Part shown: piece by piece, positions 16,375-23,507 of the stretch
Layout: the number at the start of each line of letters is the position of its first letter
Position numbering within the stretch: position 1 is the stretch's first letter
From: Gemmatimonadota bacterium
GTDB taxonomy: Bacteria > Latescibacterota > UBA2968 > UBA8231
NCBI GenBank assembly: GCA_028875335.1
Contig: JAPPEF010000064.1
Span: forward strand, 1-26,061
Reading direction: 5' to 3'
DNA: 26,061 nucleotides
Translations under genes and position numbers: made by a program
Notes under the pieces: generated by a model
Seen by the model: only the letters and a program-made list of their open reading frames with translations
Databases searched by the model: none
Told to the model about the DNA's origin: nothing

Positions 16375-17825
16375 GCCGAGCAGACATCGGCCTAATCGGC
16401 CTAGCCGTGATGGGCGAAAACCTCGTCCTCAACATGGCTAGTCACGGTTTCACTGTTGCCGTTTACAACCGCACAACCGCCAAGGTCGATGCCTTTATGG
16501 CCGATCGCGCCCGCGACAAATCCATCATCGGCACTCACTCGCCAGCCGAGCTACTCGCCCAACTCAAAAAGCCGCGCCGCGTTATGCTAATGGTTCAAGC
16601 CGGCCAAGCCGTAGACCGCGTCATCGCCGAACTCGTGCCCCTGCTCGACGAAGGAGACATCCTCATCGACGGCGGCAATTCCAACTACCAAGACACGGCC
16701 CGCCGCACCCAAGAGCTCGCGGCCAAAGGTTTGCTCTACGTGGGCACTGGCGTCTCCGGCGGCGAGGAGGGCGCGCTCAAAGGTCCGAGCATCATGCCTG
16801 GAGGCAACCCCTCTGCCTGGCCCCACATCAAAGACCTCTTCCAAGCCATTGCCGCCAAAGTAGAAGACGGCAGCCCGTGTTGCGATTGGGTGGGCCGCGA
16901 CGGCGCTGGCCACTACGTGAAAATGGTCCACAACGGCATCGAGTACGGCGACATGCAGATGATCGCCGAGGCATACGCCCTGATGCGCGAGGGCCTCGGC
17001 ATCGAGCCGCAGGCACAGAGCGAAATTTTCAAGCAGTGGAACGAGGGCGAACTCGACAGCTATCTCATCGAAATCACTGGCGATATCCTCGCCAAGATCG
17101 ACGACGAAACCGGCCAGCCAATGGTCGATGTAATACTCGATGCGGCCGGCCAAAAGGGCACCGGCAAGTGGACCGGCATCGACGCCCTGCAATTGGGCGC
17201 TCCAGTAACCGCCATCACCGAGGCGGTCTTCAGCCGCGCCCTATCCTTTCTCAAAGACGAGCGCGTGGCCGCGGCTGAAGTTCTCCAAGGCCCAGACGCA
17301 TCGTTTACCGGCGACAAAGACGCTTTCGTCGGAGACATCCGCCGAGCACTGTACGCAGCCAAAATTTGCTCCTACGCCCAAGGCTATCAGTTGCTCTCCC
17401 TCGCCGCTCGCGAATACGGCTGGGAACTCAACTACGGCGGCATCGCCCTACTGTGGCGCGGCGGCTGCATTATTCGCGCTCAGTTTTTGGGCCGCATCAA
17501 GGAAGCCTTTGACGCAGATCCAACGCTGGCCAATCTGCTGCTCGCGCCTTACTTCAACGAAGCACTCGCACAAACCCAAGCGTCTTGGCGCAGAGTCGTA
17601 GCCACTGCCGCGACCCTCGGCATCCCCGTGCCGACCTTTACCAGCGCCCTCGCGTACTACGACGGCTATCGCTCTGCCCGCCTGCCCGCCAACCTACTCC
17701 AAGCCCAGCGCGACTACTTTGGTGCCCACACCTATGAGCGCACTGACAAGCCGCGCGGCATGTTCTTTCACACTAACTGGACCGGGCGTGGGGGAACGAC
17801 GGCATCGACGGCTTACAACGTCTAG
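16371..17825 (+). CDS. gnd: 6-phosphogluconate dehydrogenase, decarboxylating
   Basis: A 484-residue full-length enzyme that oxidises and decarboxylates 6-phosphogluconate to ribulose 5-phosphate. The N-terminal Rossmann motif is GLIGLAVMGENLV, with NRT following strand two, which suggests NADP preference. Family signatures are all present: LIDGGNSNYQDT, GVSGGEEGALKGPSIMPGG, the catalytic K184 and N188 in YVKMVHNGIEYGDMQ, and the C-terminal RDYFGAHTYER segment that closes the partner subunit's active site. The ATG overlaps the pgi stop by four bases, and GGAGAAG lies 6 bases upstream, inside pgi. A hairpin terminator follows 83 bases after the stop. No sign of damage. Confidence 0.97.
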   Translation: MSRADIGLIGLAVMGENLVLNMASHGFTVAVYNRTTAKVDAFMADRARDKSIIGTHSPAELLAQLKKPRRVMLMVQAGQAVDRVIAELVPLLDEGDILIDGGNSNYQDTARRTQELAAKGLLYVGTGVSGGEEGALKGPSIMPGGNPSAWPHIKDLFQAIAAKVEDGSPCCDWVGRDGAGHYVKMVHNGIEYGDMQMIAEAYALMREGLGIEPQAQSEIFKQWNEGELDSYLIEITGDILAKIDDETGQPMVDVILDAAGQKGTGKWTGIDALQLGAPVTAITEAVFSRALSFLKDERVAAAEVLQGPDASFTGDKDAFVGDIRRALYAAKICSYAQGYQLLSLAAREYGWELNYGGIALLWRGGCIIRAQFLGRIKEAFDADPTLANLLLAPYFNEALAQTQASWRRVVATAATLGIPVPTFTSALAYYDGYRSARLPANLLQAQRDYFGAHTYERTDKPRGMFFHTNWTGRGGTTASTAYNV

Positions 17826-17855
17826 TCCACAAAAAAGCATATAGCAAAAGCTGTA

Positions 17856-17883
17856 TTGACATGCCCAATTTGTCGCATACAGT
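17856..17883 (+). promoter_or_regulatory. Candidate promoter upstream of a hairpin
   Basis: A perfect TTGACA (17856-17861) is followed after 16 bases by TACAGT (17878-17883). It lies after gnd and before the hairpin at 17908, so a transcript from here would meet that hairpin after about 20 bases. It might serve the HTH gene with attenuation, make a short RNA, or be chance. Confidence 0.3.
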
Positions 17884-17907
17884 CGCTAGCAATCTATTAT
17901 AAAAATA

Positions 17908-17951
17908 GCCCCTGTTGTCGTCCTTTTTTCATACTGACAACAGGGGCTTTT
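17908..17951 (+). terminator. Rho-independent terminator after gnd
   Basis: A perfect 12-base stem, GCCCCTGTTGTC (17908-17919) pairing with GACAACAGGGGC (17936-17947), with a 16-base T-rich loop, followed by TTTTCTCT. Stem strength and position after gnd support a terminator, though the loop is longer than usual. Confidence 0.8.
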
Positions 17952-18113
17952 CTCTAGTACCTCCGGTAGAAAATGGGAATATTTGCTGCACCTTCTTTTT
18001 TGTTTCTCCGTTAGCGCGCACAATATCATTCTACGGTGCATTTGCTAAATGCTATATTTTTTTTAAATTTGGAAATGTTATACATACACTTACTTAAAGC
18101 GAAAGGATTTTTT

Positions 18114-18530
18114 ATGCCGACTCTCGCAACCCTGCTAAAGGAAGAGATCAGCAAGATAGTCCGCAGAGAAGTGCAAGACCAAGTGCGCGAGTTAAAGAAA
18201 ACAGTCGCTCGCTTGGAAAAGATGTCCCCTCCGGCAAAAGCAAAGGCAAAAGCCCCTGCCAAACCAGCCGCCAAACCAGCCGCCAAAACCAGCAAAGCAT
18301 CCACCGGCGACAAGAGAAAACAACTCCGCATCTCACCGAATACAATCAAGAAGCATCGCAAGCGCCTCAAGCTCTCTCAAGCCGATCTCGGCAAGCTACT
18401 CAATGTTAGCACCAACACCGTTCTGCGCTGGGAAGCGGGCACATCTAAACCGCGTAGCAAGCACCTCCCGGGCCTTGGCCAACTCCGCTCCATAAGCAAG
18501 CGAGAACTCAAGAAACAACTCGGCCAATAA
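18114..18530 (+). CDS. Small HTH (XRE-like) DNA-binding protein with coiled coil and Lys/Ala-rich linker
   Basis: A 138-residue protein in three parts. Residues 5-36 are a charged amphipathic helix, probably a coiled coil (KEEISKIVRREVQDQVRELK). Residues 38-63 are a flexible Ala/Lys/Pro-rich stretch like histone H1 tails. Residues 72-120 form a helix-turn-helix of the XRE/Cro type, with KLSQADLGKLLNVSTNTVLRWEAGTSKPR showing the usual SQ..LA..L.VS...V..WE.G pattern. It is very basic overall. The ATG at 18114 is chosen because AAAGGA lies 7 bases upstream; an earlier in-frame ATG at 18036 would add an AT-tract-encoded leader without a ribosome site. It stands alone between two terminators. It could be a regulator or a nucleoid-associated protein; targets are unknown. 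Confidence 0.85.
   Translation: MPTLATLLKEEISKIVRREVQDQVRELKKTVARLEKMSPPAKAKAKAPAKPAAKPAAKTSKASTGDKRKQLRISPNTIKKHRKRLKLSQADLGKLLNVSTNTVLRWEAGTSKPRSKHLPGLGQLRSISKRELKKQLGQ
18261..18284 (+). repeat. Perfect 12-base tandem repeat inside the HTH gene
   Basis: AAACCAGCCGCC occurs twice in direct succession and encodes the repeated KPAA units of the basic linker. Surrounding AAAGC/AAAGGC units are looser copies. The in-frame repeat could change linker length by slippage without breaking the frame. Confidence 0.85.
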
Positions 18531-18553
18531 CAGGCTTCACAGAACTAACAACC

Positions 18554-18588
18554 CCCCCTAGTCCGCGTGGACGGACTAGGGGGTTTTT
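18554..18588 (+). terminator. Rho-independent terminator after the HTH gene
   Basis: A perfect 12-base GC-rich stem, CCCCCTAGTCCG (18554-18565) with CGGACTAGGGGG (18572-18583), a 6-base loop, and a TTTTTG tract immediately after. It ends plus-strand transcription 24 bases after the HTH stop and separates it from the converging glycosyltransferase gene. The minus-strand side lacks a good U-tract. Confidence 0.93.
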
Positions 18589-18600
18589 GTTGCGACCCTA

Positions 18601-19422
18601 TCACTGCCAACGCGCTATATAGTCGCCCATCTGCTGCTGCAATTCCACATTGTCGCGTTTAGCGGCTCCGCGCTCGACAATCCGCGCCTTGCGCAACAGC
18701 ATAGCGCGCGCAGCCTCGGCGCGATCCGCTGCGAGTTGCAGTTTCGCACGCAATAGCTTGTCAAGCGCGTACACGCGGAAGCGATCCATCGCGTAGTGCG
18801 CCTGCGACAGTTGATCGGCGTGGCCGCCGTATTTGCGAATGAGTTGCTCCGCCAAATAGACTACCTCATAGCGACAGGTAATCCGCAGCCAAAGTTCGTA
18901 GTCCTCACAGGCGGGTAGGCATTCGTCAAACATGCCAACGTCCGCAAAGACCTCGCGGTGAATTGCAATCGACGAAGGCGACATAACACACAAGGGCAAA
19001 GCCTGAAAAAAAATGTCGCCGCCGTATTTCTGGTGGTGTTTGTGGGGATTAACTCGCACGCCATTGCGGATCCAGATCTCATCGGTGTGACAGATCAACA
19101 ATCCGCTCTCGCGCAGGGCCGCTGCCTGGCGTGCGAGTTTGTTGGGCAACCACTCGTCGTCCGAATCGAGCAAGGCGATCCACTCTCTCTCAGCCGCCGC
19201 GATCCCGCGATTGCGCGCGGCGGATACCCCGCTGTTTTCTGCCAAGATCACTATTTTGACTGCGTCGCCAAATTCCTCGCGCACTTGCTCGGGCGTGCCG
19301 TCGTCAGAGGCGTCGTCAACTACGATCACCTCAAAGTCCACTCCCTGCTGCGCCAGTACCGAACGAATCGCTCGGCCGACTAATGCACGGCGGTTGTACA
19401 CGGGAATGACAACCGAGAACAC
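18601..19422 (-). CDS. Family 2 glycosyltransferase
   Basis: A 273-residue GT-A fold glycosyltransferase. The N-terminus FSVVIPVYNR is the classic GT2 nucleotide-binding start, followed by EVIVVDDASDDGT, ENSGVSAARNRGI and the metal-binding LLDSDDEW with D86, D88 and D89. The likely catalytic base lies in CEDYELWLR near residues 172-180. There is no membrane segment, so it is cytosolic or peripheral, adding a sugar to a surface polysaccharide, lipid or protein acceptor that cannot be named. The start is a GTG at 19422, three bases after the DsbD-like stop, with GGAG inside the end of that gene, so it is translationally coupled and last in the minus-strand run. Confidence 0.88.
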   Translation of the reverse strand: MFSVVIPVYNRRALVGRAIRSVLAQQGVDFEVIVVDDASDDGTPEQVREEFGDAVKIVILAENSGVSAARNRGIAAAEREWIALLDSDDEWLPNKLARQAAALRESGLLICHTDEIWIRNGVRVNPHKHHQKYGGDIFFQALPLCVMSPSSIAIHREVFADVGMFDECLPACEDYELWLRITCRYEVVYLAEQLIRKYGGHADQLSQAHYAMDRFRVYALDKLLRAKLQLAADRAEAARAMLLRKARIVERGAAKRDNVELQQQMGDYIARWQ

Positions 19423-19425
19423 AGC

Positions 19426-21552
19426 TCAGGCTCCGCTAGCAAGCGCAGCGGCCGCGTCTAGTTTTTCGATGACCATTTCTGGCGTAATAACCTCGGGCAA
19501 CACCAGCGGTTGGTCGATAAGACCGGCGGGAAAAATTACGTACAAGGGCACCCCTGAGCGCCCAAAGGCGCGCAAGAGTTGGGTGATCTCAGGATTGCGG
19601 TTGGTCCAATCGGCTTTGACTAGCGCCACATTGTGCGCGGCGAACCGCTCGCGTACCACTTGCTGCGCCAGCACTGCCCGCTCGTTGACCTTGCACGTCC
19701 AGCACCACTCGGCTGTAAAGTCGATAAAGACCATCTGCCCGTCCGCGACCAACTCTTCAACGTGCGCGGCACTAAACGGCTGCCAGTCCAATTCAGACGC
19801 GGTGGTCTGCTCGGCCAAGGTCTGCTCGGCGGCCAACAGCGGATGGACAAAAATCACATAGCTGCCCAAAACCAGCATCAGCGCCACCGTTCGGGCCAGC
19901 AGTTTTGCGGGGTTGGGATGCAAGAAACTACCCCATTGACCCCAGACCCAGCAGGCCAGACCCAGCCCCAGCAAAAAGGCCCCCGTCCACACCACGCCTT
20001 CGACGCCGACCTGATTGCCTAAGACCCACAGTAACCACAGCACCGTGGCCATCAGCAAAAAGCCCATTAGCTGCTTGAACCGCACCATCCAAGGGCCGGG
20101 CTTGGGCAAGCGCCCGATCCACGCCGGCTTGATCGCCAGCACCACATACGGCAGCGCCATCCCCACGCCAATCGCCAAAAAAACTGCGATGACGCCGCCG
20201 GCCGGCTGGGCAAAGGCAAACCCCAGCGCGGTCCCCAAAAAGGGCGCGGTGCAAGGCGTGGCCAGAATCGTCGCCAGCACGCCGTTGAGAAAGGAGCCCG
20301 TCAGCCCCTCGCGTCCCTCTAATCCCCCTAAGTTACTGGTCCCCGGAAGCAGGATTTCATAGACGCCGAATAAACTTAAGGCCAATGCGAAAACCAAGGC
20401 ACTCATCGCCACCACAAAACCCGGATACTGAAACTGAAAGCCCCAGCCGATCTGCTCGCCGCTGCTTTTGACCAAGAGCACTGCTAGCGCCAGCACTAAA
20501 AAAGTGGCTATAATACCGGCACAAAACGCCCACCCAAGCTGCTGCACCCGCTTGGTCTCCTCGCCAGCTTGATTGACAAAGCCGAGCACTTTCAGCGAGA
20601 TGACGGGTAACACACAAGGCATCAAATTGAGAATCAACCCACCTAACGCCGCAAAGGCGATATAAACCCACAGGGACCGGGCGACCTCCCCACTGGCCGC
20701 GCGGTAATCCTTCTCCAAGATTCCTCCTCCCTGGCGCGGCGCAGCGCGCAAATCCAACGCCAGCTTCCCGGCCTGCACCTCGCCATCTAGTCCATAGACA
20801 AGCACTCCGCGCAACGTATCAACTGCTGCGTCGCCGTAGGGTTCGACAGACAGCACGAGGTGATCGGCGGCTAGCCGCCGGGTGGACAACGCAAAACCGT
20901 CGGCCTCCAGAGGATAAAAGTCGGGGGTCTGCTCCCCCTGCTCAAAAGCCTTTCCCTCGTGGGCAAGGCGCACGTCAACCTCCACAGTCCCCTCGCCCCG
21001 CACGGTGAGTTCTACCGCAACGCGCTCGTCCAACGCGCCCGGCACCTGCGCTGCATAGCGGTCAAATTGCGCCTGCTGGGCACTCGGCTTGCCGACGGCA
21101 GTGACCGGCAGCACCAACGCCAACGACGCCTCGCCGGGGATGCACAGCTCGCGGCACACTAGCCAAGAGACCTCGGCTGCAAGATGCAGTGTATCCCCCT
21201 CTGCCAACGCCTGCGGCGCAGTAGCCTCGGCCATGAGCAGCACTTCGTCAGCATACCCATAGACCACCAGTTCCCCCTGTTCCTCAAATTTGTTGGGTAA
21301 GGGCCATTGCAGCGGCCCTGCCACAACACCGGCAGGTAGCTGCCATTCGACTTCGATCGGCAAGCCAGCGTCGCCGCTAAAAATCCAGTAGGTGTGCCAT
21401 TTCTCCTCCATCGTCAGTTCGACCCCCAGCCGAAAGGGCTGGCCAGGCGCTACGGCATCTACATCGGCCAAAAAATTGGCCTTCACCGGGTGATCGGCGG
21501 CGTTGAGCTGCCCGCAGAGGACTAAGGTGAGAAGCAGGATGAATTTGTACAT
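19426..21552 (-). CDS. dsbD: DsbD/ScsB-like transmembrane thiol:disulfide reductase
   Basis: A 708-residue inner-membrane protein from the ATG at 21552, chosen because it begins directly with a signal peptide (MYKFILLLTLVLCGQLNA, likely cut after LNA) and has GAGG about 6 bases upstream; an ATG at 21582 lacks a ribosome site. Three modules are visible. A periplasmic N-terminal domain carries C133 and C137 (VCRELC). A central domain of about eight membrane helices (about 290-575) has the paired cysteines C313 in LMPCVLPV and C434 in ATPCTAPFLG. A C-terminal thioredoxin domain has WCWTC (C617, C620). Electrons should pass from cytosolic thioredoxin through the membrane cysteines to periplasmic substrates, supporting disulfide repair or cytochrome c maturation. 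It follows the RibB-like gene by 88 bases and precedes the glycosyltransferase. Confidence 0.92.
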   Translation of the reverse strand: MYKFILLLTLVLCGQLNAADHPVKANFLADVDAVAPGQPFRLGVELTMEEKWHTYWIFSGDAGLPIEVEWQLPAGVVAGPLQWPLPNKFEEQGELVVYGYADEVLLMAEATAPQALAEGDTLHLAAEVSWLVCRELCIPGEASLALVLPVTAVGKPSAQQAQFDRYAAQVPGALDERVAVELTVRGEGTVEVDVRLAHEGKAFEQGEQTPDFYPLEADGFALSTRRLAADHLVLSVEPYGDAAVDTLRGVLVYGLDGEVQAGKLALDLRAAPRQGGGILEKDYRAASGEVARSLWVYIAFAALGGLILNLMPCVLPVISLKVLGFVNQAGEETKRVQQLGWAFCAGIIATFLVLALAVLLVKSSGEQIGWGFQFQYPGFVVAMSALVFALALSLFGVYEILLPGTSNLGGLEGREGLTGSFLNGVLATILATPCTAPFLGTALGFAFAQPAGGVIAVFLAIGVGMALPYVVLAIKPAWIGRLPKPGPWMVRFKQLMGFLLMATVLWLLWVLGNQVGVEGVVWTGAFLLGLGLACWVWGQWGSFLHPNPAKLLARTVALMLVLGSYVIFVHPLLAAEQTLAEQTTASELDWQPFSAAHVEELVADGQMVFIDFTAEWCWTCKVNERAVLAQQVVRERFAAHNVALVKADWTNRNPEITQLLRAFGRSGVPLYVIFPAGLIDQPLVLPEVITPEMVIEKLDAAAALASGA

Positions 21553-21640
21553 GGGGGCCTCGAAGGAGAGATAAGGGGACATTGGGATGGATGGGTTCGT
21601 TGCAAGTACAACGCCTAGCCCCTAGCGCCAGTGCCCTACA

Positions 21641-22246
21641 TCACCCACCCAGCACGGCTTGGTGGAGTTGCTCCACGTCGATTAAGCGACAGCCGAAGCT
21701 AGTGGCAAAATCCACGAGTTGCTGACCTTTGGCCATGGTGCCATCCGCGGTCATCACCTCGGACATGACAGCCGCCGGAAAAAGACCGGCTTGGCGAGCT
21801 AGCTCTACTGCGCCTTCGGTGTGTCCTTGGCGGCTGAGCAAACCCTCTGGGCGAGCTGCCAATGGAAATACGTGCCCGGGAATGACAAGGTCCGTCGGGC
21901 CGGTGTCTGGATCAAGGGCGCACTGAATGGACGTGGCGCGATCGGCAGCCGAGACGCCGGTTTCAATCCCCTCGCGCGCGTCAAAGGGCAGGCCGAAGCG
22001 CGGAGTCGTCCAATCGGCATTGTGCGGCTCGATCAACCCCACGCCCAGCCGCGCCAGATGAGCCTCGGTCGTGGCCAAATGCAGCAGACCGCGCGCCTCT
22101 TGCAACATCCGATTTATCTTGACGGTAGAAACGCGCTCAGCCGCTAAGATTAGGTCGCCCTCGTCTTCGCGCTCCTGCGCGTCCACTAAGACTAGGAACT
22201 TCCCCGCGCGAAAATCCGCGATCGCTTCATCTAGCTGACAGAACAT
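21641..22246 (-). CDS. ribB: RibB-like 3,4-dihydroxy-2-butanone 4-phosphate synthase, divergent
   Basis: A 201-residue single-domain protein of the RibB family, which converts ribulose 5-phosphate into the four-carbon precursor of riboflavin. Metal and substrate motifs are present: EDEGDLI at 27-33, the ETGVSAADRATSI segment at 95-107, GHVFPLAARPEGLL at 124-137 and GHTEGAVEL at 141-149, followed by a conserved Glu and DGTMAKG. Two places differ from typical RibB: the GLIC cysteine position reads GLLH (H56), and the usual TAFTVSVDA segment reads as PRFGLPFDA. It could be a working RibB variant or a paralog with another sugar-phosphate substrate. No GTP cyclohydrolase domain is attached. The ATG abuts the stop of the dehydratase gene (TAA then ATG), with AGGTG about 8 bases upstream, so the two are coupled. 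Confidence 0.82.
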   Translation of the reverse strand: MFCQLDEAIADFRAGKFLVLVDAQEREDEGDLILAAERVSTVKINRMLQEARGLLHLATTEAHLARLGVGLIEPHNADWTTPRFGLPFDAREGIETGVSAADRATSIQCALDPDTGPTDLVIPGHVFPLAARPEGLLSRQGHTEGAVELARQAGLFPAAVMSEVMTADGTMAKGQQLVDFATSFGCRLIDVEQLHQAVLGG

Positions 22247-23368
22247 TTATTGCACCTGGTGCGCCATAAGCACCGCTTCGTCGAGTTCAATCCCCAAACC
22301 AGGCGCGTCCGGCACCCGGATGTGGCCGTCTATTATGGTTTCTGCCGGGCGCACCAACTCGCCGCGCCAATCCACCTCGCCAAACGCATATTCGAGCACC
22401 GTGAAGTTGGCAACCGTCGCCGCCAAATGCACCCCAGCCATTGTCGATACCGGACCAGCCGGGCTATGGGGTGCAATCGGCATCTGCGCTATTTCGGCCA
22501 GCGCGGCAATGCGCCGACATTCGGTAATGCCGCCGGCGTGTTTGACATCTGGCATCAGCACATCCACTGCTCCTTGGGCGATGTAGGGCCAAAAGCCCTC
22601 GCGGCCGACGAGCGACTCCCCACCGGCAATCGTATGGCCCGAGTGCAGCCGCAACTGGCGCAGCGCATCGACCCGGTCGCGCGGCACCGGCTCCTCAAAC
22701 CAGTAAAGATCGAGCGGACGCACTTTTTCGGCCACCTTAAAAGCCAAGGCCAAGTCAAAGCGCTGATGGCAATCCACCAGCAGTTCGATTTCGTCGCCAA
22801 TGGCCTCCCGCGTCGCCACCAGCCGCGCGATCCCTTTATCCGCGTCGCGCTCGACTCCCCCGCAATCCATCCGCCGCCAATGCACCTCGTCAAAAGGCGT
22901 GCTCTTGACGGCACTAAAGCCGGCATCGACCGCCCGGCGCGCCGCATCGGCAAACCCCTGTGGACTGCGATCGCGGGTGCCGCGATTGAGATTGGCGTAC
23001 AAGCGCACGGAGTCTCGCCGCTTACCGCCCAACAGGTGCCAAGCCGGTACCCCAAGCGCCTTGCCAGCCAAATCCCATAGTGCTTGGTCAATCGCGCTGC
23101 GCGCCGTAGCCCCGACGCGGCCAGTGTCGCCCGAAAAAATCGCCGACCCCCGCGCCATCTGTTCCCATAACACTTCCACTTGGGTCGGGTCCGCGCCCAC
23201 CAATCGCGGGCCCAATTGCTCCAGCGCGGCCGAGACCAAGCCGTCGTTGCCACTCTGGCTCGCTTCGCCCAGCCCGCTCAGCCCGGCGTCGGTGTGAACT
23301 TGCACGAAGATCCAATTGCCGCGGTGCGACGCCGCCACCGAATGTAGTTCCACATGAGTAATTTTCAC
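22247..23368 (-). CDS. Mandelate racemase/muconate lactonizing family sugar-acid dehydratase
   Basis: A 373-residue enolase-superfamily enzyme, most like D-galactonate-type acid sugar dehydratases. The capping domain occupies about 1-120. In the barrel, metal ligands are D199 in VDCH, E225 in FEEP and E251 in GGES. H201 of the DCH motif and the D274/H301 pair (MPDVKHAGG, APHSPAGP) are the expected acid-base residues, and K155 lies on an earlier strand. These enzymes remove water from aldonic or uronic acids after taking a proton next to the carboxylate; the exact sugar acid is unknown. The GTG at 23368 is preferred because GGAG lies 7 bases upstream and KITHVELHSV matches the family's N-terminus; an ATG at 23407 has no ribosome site. 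First gene of the minus-strand run, divergent from rarA. Confidence 0.88.
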   Translation of the reverse strand: MKITHVELHSVAASHRGNWIFVQVHTDAGLSGLGEASQSGNDGLVSAALEQLGPRLVGADPTQVEVLWEQMARGSAIFSGDTGRVGATARSAIDQALWDLAGKALGVPAWHLLGGKRRDSVRLYANLNRGTRDRSPQGFADAARRAVDAGFSAVKSTPFDEVHWRRMDCGGVERDADKGIARLVATREAIGDEIELLVDCHQRFDLALAFKVAEKVRPLDLYWFEEPVPRDRVDALRQLRLHSGHTIAGGESLVGREGFWPYIAQGAVDVLMPDVKHAGGITECRRIAALAEIAQMPIAPHSPAGPVSTMAGVHLAATVANFTVLEYAFGEVDWRGELVRPAETIIDGHIRVPDAPGLGIELDEAVLMAHQVQ

Positions 23369-23495
23369 ACGATCTCTCCAGCGTAAAACTGCGCTCTCAG
23401 AAAACATAAAGAAGAGACGGCCTAGCCGCTACGCGCGGAGGGGTTCGCGCGGTTCAATTGAGTCGTTATGTTTTTAGTCCGCGCCTTCTTTCCCC

Positions 23496-23503
23496 GGAGG
23501 TGA
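23496..23503 (+). promoter_or_regulatory. Extended Shine-Dalgarno site of rarA
   Basis: GGAGGTGA, an eight-base match to the usual 16S rRNA tail, sits 4 bases before the rarA ATG. It is the strongest ribosome site in the window and fixes the start codon. Confidence 0.85.
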
Positions 23504-23507
23504 AAGC

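Larger units (their letters stand above)
17826..18113. other. AT-rich intergenic stretch of 288 bases
   Basis: This gap contrasts with its GC-rich neighbours. It holds a promoter-like pair at 17856-17883, a CTATT/AATAG mini inverted repeat at 17894-17908, the gnd hairpin terminator, and a long A/T tract at 18050-18070. A weak -35/-10 pair for the HTH gene (TTGCTA at 18041, TAAATT at 18064) is possible but not convincing. No further gene is supported. Confidence 0.6.

Noticed and set aside
18030..18113. Upstream in-frame ATG at 18036 for the HTH gene
   Set aside because: It would add 26 residues encoded by an AT tract and has no ribosome site, whereas the ATG at 18114 has AAAGGA at proper spacing.
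21598..21613. Inverted repeat CGTTG-CAAGTA-CAACG between the RibB-like and DsbD-like genes
   Set aside because: The stem is only five bases, with no T-run on either strand, so it is not a convincing terminator.
23408..23495. Possible promoter for rarA in the divergent gap
   Set aside because: TATGTT at about 23467 resembles a -10 box, but no acceptable -35 lies 16-18 bases upstream.
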